Of a DNA stretch of 64,000 nt, positions 31,692 through 41,117 are shown one piece after another. The stretch's first letter is position 1, and each line of letters starts with the position of its first letter. Source of the DNA: Kryptolebias marmoratus (lineage: Eukaryota > Chordata > Actinopteri > Cyprinodontiformes > Rivulidae); contig NC_051431.1 in the NCBI RefSeq assembly GCF_001649575.2, forward strand, positions 5,403,551 to 5,467,550, given 5' to 3'. The notes beneath the pieces are model-generated. The model did no database searches. It saw only the letters and a list, made by a program, of their open reading frames with translations, and had not been told where the DNA came from. Both the position numbers and the translations under genes were made by a program.

Positions 31692-32477
31692 TTATAGATA
31701 AGCAACCCCCCCACTGCGTACAGAGGCGTGTCTGGAGGGATAGCTGTAAACAATTGATGCCTGTCTCGACAGGACTGGCTGAGGTTCTGGTCGAGGAATT
31801 AGCACCAGCTGCTGAGGCTGTGGAGGCTGCAGAGGCTGGAGAGGTTGTGGAGTATAGACAGTGTAGTCGGAGTTCTTAGAGTACTTGTACCTCTCTGTTT
31901 TTTTGTCTTCAGATTGTATGTTGCAACAGGTAAACATGCATCCACCAGCAAACAAGAAAGCAGAGGCCACCCAGCCAATGTAGAGAGCCTCTCCAAGCTC
32001 CCGGCGTTGAGCATCAATCAGCAAGGGGTTGTAGAAGTCCCTGATGATGACATGACCGGTCCAGGACACAGGAATAAGGGTGGCGATACAAGCCATTAGA
32101 ATCAGGCATCCCGCAATGATAAGAACCAGTCGCTTAGCGCGGTCATTGTTTACAATGCATGCTGTGCACTGCATCCCAATCAAACTGATGAGTACACCGA
32201 TGCCTCCCAGTGCCACGGCGGTACACATCAACCCTCTTGCTGCCTGCAAATCAGGCGAGAGAGCCAGGAGAGAGTCGTAGACCTTACACTGCATCCTTAT
32301 GTCGGCCTGACGAAAGCAGTTCATCCACAAACCCTCATAGCGGACCTCCATAACAATAATATTCTCTCCAATGAAAGCTGTGACCCGCCACATTGGCATT
32401 CCGGTACTTGCAGCTGCCCCAATCAGCCCAATCAGGGACAATAAAAGAGCCACTATCTCCAGTGCTGAGTTGGCCAT
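31692..32477 (-). CDS. claudin-8-like protein
   Basis: Single-exon claudin, 261 aa. The start is the ATG at 32477-32475 (MANSALEIVALLLSL), aligned with other claudins; the in-frame codons just upstream lack an ATG and reach a stop. Signature intact: W30, GLW 49-51, C54, C64, with Lys65. The four membrane segments are as in its neighbours. The tail is about 75 residues, with a Gln/Pro/Leu-rich repeat (LQPLQPPQPQQL) at about residues 215-226, and ends GGVAYL rather than YV. Expected at epithelial tight junctions. Second in the same-strand cluster and a likely tandem duplicate of the flanking genes. Confidence 0.95.
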   Translation of the reverse strand: MANSALEIVALLLSLIGLIGAAASTGMPMWRVTAFIGENIIVMEVRYEGLWMNCFRQADIRMQCKVYDSLLALSPDLQAARGLMCTAVALGGIGVLISLIGMQCTACIVNNDRAKRLVLIIAGCLILMACIATLIPVSWTGHVIIRDFYNPLLIDAQRRELGEALYIGWVASAFLFAGGCMFTCCNIQSEDKKTERYKYSKNSDYTVYTPQPLQPLQPPQPQQLVLIPRPEPQPVLSRQASIVYSYPSRHASVRSGGVAYL

Positions 32478-33435
32478 CCTGTCTTCATCCACTCATCCAA
32501 GCTCAAAGTTACAGCAGTGGTTAAAATCGATGTAGCTGTGGCTTCAAGCAAATGATTTCTTTTACGGAGTAGCTTTTCATTCAGGTGAAAAAGGAGCAGG
32601 TTAATGTCACCTGTACAGCCTCTTCCCTGTGGATATTACAATATAATGGGAAGGGGTGGGAATTTCAACCTGTTGCTAGGAAACCTAGTCCTCTAGAGTT
32701 TTTTTTTTTCCTCTGCAAACCAATCCCAGGAGCGTTTGTAAACTACCACTTTGTTTGTTCAGAGGTATCAATTTACATTCTCAGATCCCAGCTTACTTGG
32801 AAGCTTTAAAAAGAAAAAGCCACCGTGTTGTAAAAACAAATAACATCATATTTAGAAATACAATAACATTTTTTTACCTGTAAATAATGCAGATAGTTTA
32901 GATATCACTCAGCTATGTCTCACTCTTTTTTTATTCAATATTATTCCCTGCAGTTGTCTGGCTGTGGTACAAGGTAAAAGTACTGTTATGGAAATATTAA
33001 TGCAAATTACAGAAAGTAGTATCCAAATAAATTCATTTAATAACTCGTTTACATGATTTTTTTATTATGTGTGTGTTTTTAATTGATGGAGATAATAACT
33101 GTAAGTCTTTATGTTACTTTTAGTATTAACTTTGTCAAGGTCTCTTGGGTCTGTATTTATGATTTTAAAAATCCTGAAAGTTGCAGCTTTGGTTGAGATA
33201 CGTCTCTCTGTGACTTTGTGGGTGGAGATGGTTTTACTGGTTTAACTAGTTTAGCCACAGTGCAGGTGACAACAGCGCAGACAACATTCCATTTACTCAT
33301 CTCTGGGTGAAACGGCTGGAGTTTCAACAGAAACTTAAAATTCCCTGACAAAAACAAACTTTTTTACCAGAAATGAACTATTGCTCAATGAAACTAAAAT
33401 AAAGGAGATTAGAAACAACTTTTGTCACTCGTTTC
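32478..33435. other. intergenic between second and third claudin genes
   Basis: Under 1 kb. It should hold the promoter of the second claudin and the 3' end of the third. No clear TATA box, repeat or extra coding sequence was seen. Confidence 0.5.
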
Positions 33436-33441
33436 TTTATT
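33436..33441 (-). terminator. candidate poly(A) signal, third claudin gene
   Basis: AATAAA on the minus strand about 400 bases after the stop of the 296-aa claudin. Sequence match only. Confidence 0.45.
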
Positions 33442-33838
33442 TGAAACAACAACCAACGTTACATTTTGGTCAGTGTTTTTAAAAAGTGTGTACATTCATT
33501 ACAAACATTTAAAAGTAAAAAGAAATCACCTGGTAATCTGGAAAGGTCTAGTGCATAATTTAAGGTCAAAAGAGAAACATCAGCTGAATCTGTAAAACCA
33601 GGGTCACAAATACATTGCTTTTGTAATATTCAGGGTTGAAAATACAAACTTGTGTAATGGGAAAAAAAGGAATATAGAAAATCAGCACAGTTGTTCATGA
33701 ATAAAACAAAAACATATTCATAATGCAATAAACCATCAAGCCATTCCTAATGATGGCCTGTTGATCTCAGTTACTTAAAGTCTTCTTATCATTTTAACCA
33801 AATCTTGGCAGGTTTAAAAATCAAGTCCACAAAATTGC

Positions 33839-34729
33839 CTAGTATTGACTTGGTGTGTATGCTACAGATCCTGGTGGAGGTTGAGAGTATGGAGGTTGGT
33901 AGGTGTAATCTGGTTGATAGGTGTATGGCTGGTATGTGTTCGGTTGGTATGTGTATGCAGGTTGATAGAGGCTTCCATTAGGATTGTACACAACTTCATC
34001 TGAAATCTGGGTGCGAGGAGCGTGGCGGCACAGCAGAATCACTCCAGCAGCAAAAAGCAAAGCAGAGGTCACCCAACCGATGTACAGAGCCTCTCCAAGC
34101 TCCCTGCGCTGGGCATCAATCAGAAGTGGGTTGTAAAAGTCCCTGATGATAACATGGCCCGTCCAAGACACAGGGATCAAGGTGGTGACACAGCCCATGA
34201 GAAAGAGACAGCCTCCAGCCACAAGAACAATGTGCTTTGTCCGAGCACGATGGTCCACTACTTTGGTACACTTCATTCCCACTGCTGAAACAATGAGGGC
34301 AAATGAAGTCAGAGCCACAGAGCTACACATCAGTCCCCTGGAAGCCTGGAGTTCTGGTGGCAGAAACAGCAGGGAATCGTACACCTTGCACTGCATCCTA
34401 ATGTTGGCTTGTCTGAAGCAGTTCATCCACAGACCTTCCCAGCGGGTCTCCATCACAATGATGTTTTCTTCAATGAAAGCTGTTACCTTCCACATAGGCA
34501 AGCCTGTCACTGCTGCCACTCCAATTAGTCCGATAAAGCCAATGATGAGAGCCACAACCTCACAACAAATTGCATTGCGGCGTTTTCTCTTCTCAAGTTT
34601 CTCTTTTTCTTCAAGCATAGAGTCTTGGTAATCTGGATAATAGGTCTGAGGTTGCGTTCCATTGTAGTAAGATCCAGTATAAGACATCGGTGGCTTGGTA
34701 TAGCCACTGTAAGCTGTGTAAGTGGCCAT
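33839..34729 (-). CDS. claudin-8-like protein with N-terminal extension and YQP-repeat tail
   Basis: Single-exon claudin, 296 aa, ATG at 34729-34727 (MATYTAYSGY). The signature is shifted by exactly 50 residues: W80, GLW 99-101, C104, C114, Lys115. The first 50 residues are an added cytosolic segment: a Tyr/Gly/Thr-rich part (10-35), then a charged stretch (EEKEKLEKRKRR, 40-51) just before TM1. No Met lies at the usual claudin start, so the extension looks obligatory; a start at M38 would still add residues. The tail of about 61 residues has five YQP repeats and ends TPSQY, one residue short of the RSQYV end of mammalian claudin-8, so the usual PDZ ligand is missing. Third in the array. Confidence 0.94.
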   Translation of the reverse strand: MATYTAYSGYTKPPMSYTGSYYNGTQPQTYYPDYQDSMLEEKEKLEKRKRRNAICCEVVALIIGFIGLIGVAAVTGLPMWKVTAFIEENIIVMETRWEGLWMNCFRQANIRMQCKVYDSLLFLPPELQASRGLMCSSVALTSFALIVSAVGMKCTKVVDHRARTKHIVLVAGGCLFLMGCVTTLIPVSWTGHVIIRDFYNPLLIDAQRRELGEALYIGWVTSALLFAAGVILLCRHAPRTQISDEVVYNPNGSLYQPAYTYQPNTYQPYTYQPDYTYQPPYSQPPPGSVAYTPSQY

Positions 34730-35542
34730 CGCTGCCAACACCAAGAGCCAAAGGAGTACTGTGTCGTTGTACTCCTACAGCTTGAGAAACAAATCTGAAG
34801 AAAGGAACAAACAAAGGAACTTATACACCCACAAAAATATGCAAATGATTGAATGCTGCCATAGGGCGGAAACCTGCTTGTTCATCCACTCTGCTTGTGA
34901 CAGTACTGGTTAGTCTACTTCACAGCCTTTACATAAATGTTGGCAGACCAAAAAATCCTGTTTTGAATGAAAATGAAACTGCTGCTACTATCAGTCAACC
35001 ATTTTTTTTAATGGAACTCAATCACACTTTAATCAAAACTAAATACTAAATAACTTCGGAATTGTTCAAAATATTTAGCTTTTTAAAAACATTGCTACTT
35101 TCTAAACAACAGACTAGTATTGTTTTTCTATGAAGTAAAGACCTGCATGCATTTTAGAAATACAACAGGGTGGAAGAAATGTGCTACAAAAACAGTTAAT
35201 CTTTGGTACGAACTATTTGTATAACAAAAATAGTGTCATTAAAATTACTATGTTTTTAGACAACTGCTAAAAAAATTGTATGGGTGGGGGTAATGCAATG
35301 TAATGTGGGGGTTGTTGTCTAAAAACTGAAAGCTGATGCTCACAGCTGGAAAACCACCCATGTCTAAAGTAAGCTGATCAGTAGGTGTTAAATGCAGAAA
35401 CCTGAGGAGGATTGTTTTCATTTGCCTGTAATTCTCACTGTGTTGCTGCCACACTAAAGTGTTTCTAACCTCTTCATCATGAAAGCTGCATGTAGTTGTA
35501 TATAATCTGTCCACAACATTCCATTTTACTGTTCAGCATAAA
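34730..35542. other. intergenic between third and fourth claudin genes
   Basis: Holds the TATA-like box listed separately and AT-rich sequence with no gene. A minus-strand open frame at 35248-35514 shows no family resemblance. Confidence 0.5.
34820..34825 (-). promoter_or_regulatory. TATA-like box, third claudin gene
   Basis: In the gene sense the sequence is gtgggtgTATAAGttcc, about 90 bases upstream of the start codon. This fits a transcription start near 34790 and a 60-base 5' UTR. Inferred from sequence only. Confidence 0.4.
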
Positions 35543-35548
35543 TTTATT
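35543..35548 (-). terminator. cldn17: candidate poly(A) signal, fourth claudin gene
   Basis: AATAAA repeats in a TTTA-rich run (35543-35556) on the minus strand, about 540 bases after the stop. Sequence match only. Confidence 0.35.
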
Positions 35549-36086
35549 TATTTATTTTTGCAAAAACAAACAACAACAAAAATGAACAACGGAGGTGTTT
35601 GGGGTAATTGGTTGAGTTAGTTTAATGTTTGAATTCATTTCTGGGTGGTAAAAGTATAGCAAAAAAAAAGAAAATGTAAGCAGCATTTTGTGCAAACAAA
35701 ACCACCCATTCTATTAATATTATATGTTAATTTTATTAGTGCATACGATAAATTGACTTGGGTGATGTGAGAAATGGGCAACGAGATACAAAAGCAAAAT
35801 GTTGGAATTGAAAAAAAAAACCCTCAAATATCAAGGCCAAACAAAATAACAGAAAAATATTGCATTAATGTAAAAACACTGACATTGAATATATATTCAT
35901 ACTTATTGTGCACATAAACTATCACAAAAATAAACAACTGAGAAATTGACCATTCATTATATAAATAATACAGGAATCAGAAAAGCAGTTATTGTAATTC
36001 CCAGATTAGCTTATGACCTTCCTCAGACAGCATCTTCACATTTTCAAAGACACACGCTAGGAACACAGAACAGTGCATACAATTGT

Positions 36087-36776
36087 TTAAACATATTCTT
36101 TTTGCTTGTACAGGCTGGACTCTGTTTTTAGCTGGTAGACAGTGTCCTGTTTTGGAACATTCTTTTCTTCCATAAGATAGATTTCATTGTCGAGCTGATC
36201 TTCCTGTAGTCTCCGTTTGTCGTATCTGACCAGGAGGATGATTCCAGTGACCAGCAAAATACCAGAAGTTGCCCAGCCGATAAAAAGGGCCTGTCCAAGT
36301 TCACGTTTCTGAGCATCATGGGATGTTGGATTATAAAACTGTCTGATAATAGAGTGACCCACCCAGCTAACGGGAATGAGTGTGATCAAAAAGGAAATCA
36401 GATACAAACTTCCCCCTATGGCCAGAGTAATGTTTTTGCTTCTCATGTTGTCAGCACAGCAGTTGATCCTCTTCAGCCCAAAACCTGTGACAACCAAAGA
36501 GATGAAAACCAGAGCTATGGAAGCACACATAAGGCCTCTTGCTGCTTGCAGCTCTGCAGGGAGAATCAGCAGTGAGTCGTAGGCTTTGCACTGCATCTTG
36601 ATGTCAATCTGTCTGTAGCAGGTCATCCACAGGCCTTCCCAGAGTTCCTCCATTACAATAAGGTTGGCCCCAATGAAAGCGGACACCTTCCAAGTGGGAA
36701 GTGCAGTAACAGCAATTGTCCCAAACAGGCCTATAAATCCCAGGACCAGAGCCAAGACTTCCAGCTTTTCCTTCAT
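36087..36776 (-). CDS. cldn17: claudin-17-like protein
   Basis: Single-exon claudin, 229 aa, ATG at 36776-36774 (MKEKLEVLALVLGFIGLFG). Signature: W30, GLW 49-51, C54, C64, Lys65. Of the four it is the most divergent and has the standard claudin length and a canonical PDZ-binding end (KQKEYV), which would bind ZO-1/2/3. The core has claudin-17 traits (ALPTWKVSAFIGANLIVME, ALFIGWAT) mixed with claudin-8 traits (LQAARGLMC). Position 65 Lys fits an anion-conducting paracellular pore, as described for claudin-17. It lies last in the array, next to the 3' end of tiam1. The claudin-17 name is my best guess; claudin-8 family is certain. Confidence 0.9.
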   Translation of the reverse strand: MKEKLEVLALVLGFIGLFGTIAVTALPTWKVSAFIGANLIVMEELWEGLWMTCYRQIDIKMQCKAYDSLLILPAELQAARGLMCASIALVFISLVVTGFGLKRINCCADNMRSKNITLAIGGSLYLISFLITLIPVSWVGHSIIRQFYNPTSHDAQKRELGQALFIGWATSGILLVTGIILLVRYDKRRLQEDQLDNEIYLMEEKNVPKQDTVYQLKTESSLYKQKEYV

Positions 36777-39528
36777 GGCTGAGAGAAAGAAGTGCAGCCT
36801 GGTCTCCCGCCGTCAAGTGCAGACACTGCCCAGCCTGTTCGTTTTGCAAAGAACTAAATATGAAAAAATGTTGCAATGCAGGTAATGCCATCATACTGGT
36901 TTGGAGGAACAATCTTTAATAAAAACTGCTTTTGGTACAAGCCAAGGGAACTGCTCTGCATTTTTCTTTCAATTATCTCTAAAAAACAATAGGACATCAC
37001 ACAATTGTCATCACTGCTCGTCATGCATAACATACAAAGCAGTTTCACTCACGACAAGACTGACTGACATATCACGTGAAAGTTGTGGTGAAAAAGAACA
37101 TTGGATTCAATTATAAACTAAAATGTCACAATTTTGTACTCTCTTACATTTAAAGGTGTGGTCATGTCGAAAGACATTATACTCCAAAGCTTTGTTTTGT
37201 CACAGTACAACGTGATTCTTTTTCCTAGCAACAGTTTGTCAACTGTATTGTCATAATTTCCTCTTAAACTTGAAAACCATGACTATCTTTATTTTCAACA
37301 AATGTGTATTTCAGTAAGACATGTTGTGGCCACTCAGTGTTTAACTATCTCATATTATTTCAAAGTGCTGACTCAGAATAATTAGACTGATTTGTTTTTC
37401 TAGATCCTGAGAAGAGCTGTGTACTTGTGTGTGCCATGCAGTTGGATGGCTTCAGACACTCATTTATCATCAGTAGTTGAGGAAGAATCTAGGTGCAGAC
37501 ATCTTTCACATTCTGAAACTGTCTGGCAGGCTGACGTCACTATTGAGAGTTCTGATTTTTAATGTGATTAGACAGCTCTTCTACCATCCTAAATCTGAGA
37601 GACTTTAAACTAAAATCTTATTGGTTAGTCTCAGAAATAGCAGTTTGAACTTCCTTTAACTAAGCCCTTGAACAAGTCTCAAGTATGGTCTGATTGCAGA
37701 TAAGAACATTTTTAAAAACAATGGGTGCTTTCACAGTAGCTAAGAGCAGCCACGCCTATGTTTGAACCTTATTTTGTAATGCAACAACACCCTGTTGATC
37801 AACTTGTTTCTGAGAAGCAGGAGTGGAAACAGACATAAAGGGCAACTCACGGAGAGAGAGAGAGCTGTTCCAGAGAGGTCATAAAACAGGAACAGAAACT
37901 GCAAACCTGTTGAACAGGTTTGATGGCTGACACTGTCGTCACATTTTCAGCTGCTTTGAATTTAAACAGATGAGCTCATTCGAGCAAACCTGTTGTTGTG
38001 AAGCTGTGCTCTAAAGTAATTTTGTTGCTGTTAATTTGTGTGACTGAATTTAGAGTTGGATTTGTTGTAAAATCTAATTTTTATCTTACACTGAGACAAA
38101 AATAACAAAGTTCGAGGACTTAGTTGTCGGTAGTATGGTGTGAAAAAACAGAAAATCTGCAGTAGATTAAATGCGCCACCTGCTGTGTGCAAATATGACT
38201 ACAGGTGGTTGTAAATTTACTTTCTTTAAAATGCTGACAGCTTAAAACAAATTTCAGTAAATATATTTTTAGTTTTATTGTTGTGTAAATAAATACATTT
38301 GTAAACTTAGGATTCCTAACGGATCTTTTTAAAGACAAGATTCAATAGAACAGGCTTCAGTCTTATAATACTTTTGGTAAGAGGCGGTAAGTTCTGTTAG
38401 AGCAAGGATAATACTAAAATAATTCTTACTATTCATAATCTTTGGTCATTAAGAAATGTATTGAATTGATCTGAAAGATCTTTCCACTTCATCTTTTTTG
38501 TGTGACACAATGATGAATTAAACTGGGTCTCTACTACTAAATAAGGCATAGTAAGGCTGCTCAGACCCGTCGTAAAGAGCATTTTCAGATATATTTACTC
38601 ATAATGCTTAAAGAGCACTAAACATCATCAATCAAACTTAGTTTTGACATTAACAGAATAAAAGCTTTGCAACCAATAACTGTCATCTTCATATCACATT
38701 TTCATCATTTATTAAATTATTAATGTTAGAATTCTCTGGACAAAAAGCTGACTAGTGTGGTACATTTTTACATTTATATGAGTAAACAAAACTTCAAAGA
38801 CCTTTTTACAACTATGTGTGTAAATGTGTGTATTTGTATGTATATTTCTATAATCAACACCTGAATTTGATCTCTTTAAGACTATGATGAAATTGAGACA
38901 CCTTAATCAAAATAAGTGACAAGTAGACCCTTCCAAAGAAGTAGTGACTGAAAGAAAAGGTCTCATTTAATTAGGGGAGGAATCAACGGTGATTACGCAT
39001 AACAAAAAAACCTTTCTGTGATCTATTGCAGGAGGTTTGTGTTGTATTTTATTTGGTTATTTAGCCTCAGTATTTAGAAGTGTACAAGATCATATTCTGC
39101 CTTTTCACGTGCACTTCAGTCTTCATTTTTTCAGTGTTTTGTGTTACTGACATATTTTCCAAGCGAGAGGATCAGCTGTTTAAATAAAAACTACACAATG
39201 CAAATATTTAGTTATATAATTTCTGTGATAAATAAGATTTAGTTGCTTTTCCAGAACTCAATCAGCTGAGGCTTGCAAACACTTAAATCGGCTTTAAAAT
39301 ATTCTGATTTCCTCCTTTGTTGTACAATTGCAATGCGTGTTTTCTGGGTTGCTTTAAGACAGGAGAACATTGATTAAATGCCTCCTTTTTTTCAGGCATG
39401 TCTGAATACAATGGACATAATTCAGAAATCTCAGCAAAGTAAACAATGAGATGTGAGGAAAAATGTGCAACTTAACATACAAATCACAACAAAGAGGCAT
39501 TTTGAATCGTAAGTAGGAAACAAATGTA
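36777..39528. other. intergenic, claudin cluster to tiam1 3' end
   Basis: About 2.7 kb that in mammals corresponds to the place of the keratin-associated protein genes, none of which is present. It contains a short GA run near 37853-37863 and CACGTG hexamers near 37075 and 39106. No gene recognised. Confidence 0.6.
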
Positions 39529-39534
39529 TTTATT
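39529..39534 (-). terminator. tiam1: candidate tiam1 poly(A) signal
   Basis: AATAAA on the minus strand about 1.07 kb after the stop codon, giving a plausible 3' UTR of about 39510-40599. Other AT-rich hexamers exist, so the choice is tentative. Confidence 0.4.
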
Positions 39535-40599
39535 ATGATATCAATACATTTTTATATACACACAATAATAAAAATGCAGTCCAAGTAGCAAGATGAGTTT
39601 TTAAAAGTAAGTTGACTTTCACTTTTCAGACATACTGCAAGCCTTTCCCTTTGATTGCATTGAGCAAATTTGGACTTTCTTTGTGAAAAAAAAAGATGTT
39701 TGCAAACAAATCATTTTACACGTGAATAAATAATACCATTGCTTTGTAAACCAATACTAAAAATATCATGAGCACACAAGACCTAAAGAAGCTGAAATGC
39801 ATATGTACAGTACAGATTGTGCCTGTGAAGTGTCAGTGTGTATGAGCGGCAGTACTGAAGAGCAGATAGGTAAAACAACAAAATGGTTTCACAATAGTAA
39901 AAATAATAAAACAGCAAATACAAATTCAAGTAAAACAGGATTATGTTCAAACAAATTTAAATCACATTGCTTTTGTGACATTAGGGTTATTGTTTTACCA
40001 ATTAAATGTAACAAGAAAAACAAAATATCTTCCAAACTAAGCGTAATTTCAGTCTGTAAAACACAAAATCAAATTCATTACACAAGTCAGTGTATATTCA
40101 AGTGAAAATGTACAAGTACAGTAAACTATGCAAGACAAGAGTGCCATTTGAAATTTATTATTCTATGACTTTAAGGACAAATAATATACAGCCCTTAACT
40201 ATGATAATATCTCTGAGTTACACAGACAAAACAATAGTTATTGTTCTCACAATACTCAAATTTGGCAACAGCAGGCAGGACTATAGGATGCCGCCCATAT
40301 GTGCAAACCATGCCATTCAAAGCAAGTGATTAGATTCAATGATTGTACCATAGTTCATGTCTCAAAGCTAACACTTGACATTTATGAAACAGCATCTGAG
40401 CTCCCTCATTCTGGATTTCTTTATTGCTCCACAGATGATCTTATTCGTACAAAAAAAAAAAGCATTCAGCATCAGTAAGGTAAAGGACGGTATTCTGTTT
40501 ATTCTACTGCCTGTGCGATATACATCAATGCTCATGCATTGTTCGTGATGAGTGACAGTTGTGCAGCCCATGTAAAGATATTTCTCTCCCTTTCAGTTG

Positions 40600-41117
40600 T
40601 TACGTGGCACAGTCTGGGGATGAGCCTGATAGCTTCCTTCTTACCCAAATCTCATAATTTTCTGCTTGATTCTGATCCTTGGAGCTCCCCTTCTTTATGT
40701 CAGATATCTGCACATCATCATCACTGACATTTCGGGTCTTGAGGCTCTTGTTCTCCTCTACTCCTGCACCCTCCAGGGCCAAAGCCATCATAGGGCTTTC
40801 CAAATCACCCTCATCAGACGGAGATCTGGGTGTCTGGGAAAACTCGTCTTCGTCGTCACTAAGGATGTCTGTCTCCTTGACTTCTTCCTGGTCTTCATAC
40901 TCCTCCAGGTCAAACTGCTCTTCTACCCAACGGTCTGTGTCACCGGCTAACTCAGACTGCTCTTGTTCATCCTTCTGCTGCAGCCGTTTTAAATCGAATT
41001 CCTCTGGTGACACTAGGTCCTGGTGTTCTGTGTCTCCATCGAAAACGATGTCTGTGTCTATGGTGAAACGGTTGCGCACCAGCTTTCTTCTGCCCAGCGT
41101 CCTGGTTGGGGCAGATG
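40600..41117 (-). CDS. tiam1: tiam1 last coding exon
   Basis: 518 bp, phase 1 to stop TAA at 40602-40600. Encodes [20 protein letters not shown], then an acidic tail with [18 protein letters not shown] and [13 protein letters not shown], and ends near [22 protein letters not shown] is the last shared block with mammals; the final residues differ. Confidence 0.94.

Noticed and set aside
32478..32492. Upstream GTG start for the second claudin, giving five extra residues
   Set aside because: The ATG at 32477 aligns with the normal claudin N-terminus, and a stop codon lies directly upstream of the GTG.
34146..34631. 161-codon + strand open frame opposite the third claudin
   Set aside because: It is antisense to a clearly conserved claudin core; similar antisense frames occur opposite the other claudins because of shared codon patterns.
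34730..34744. Upstream start of the third claudin at a TTG codon, five residues earlier
   Set aside because: The ATG at 34729 (MATYTAY) is the first in-frame ATG; a non-ATG start is not needed.
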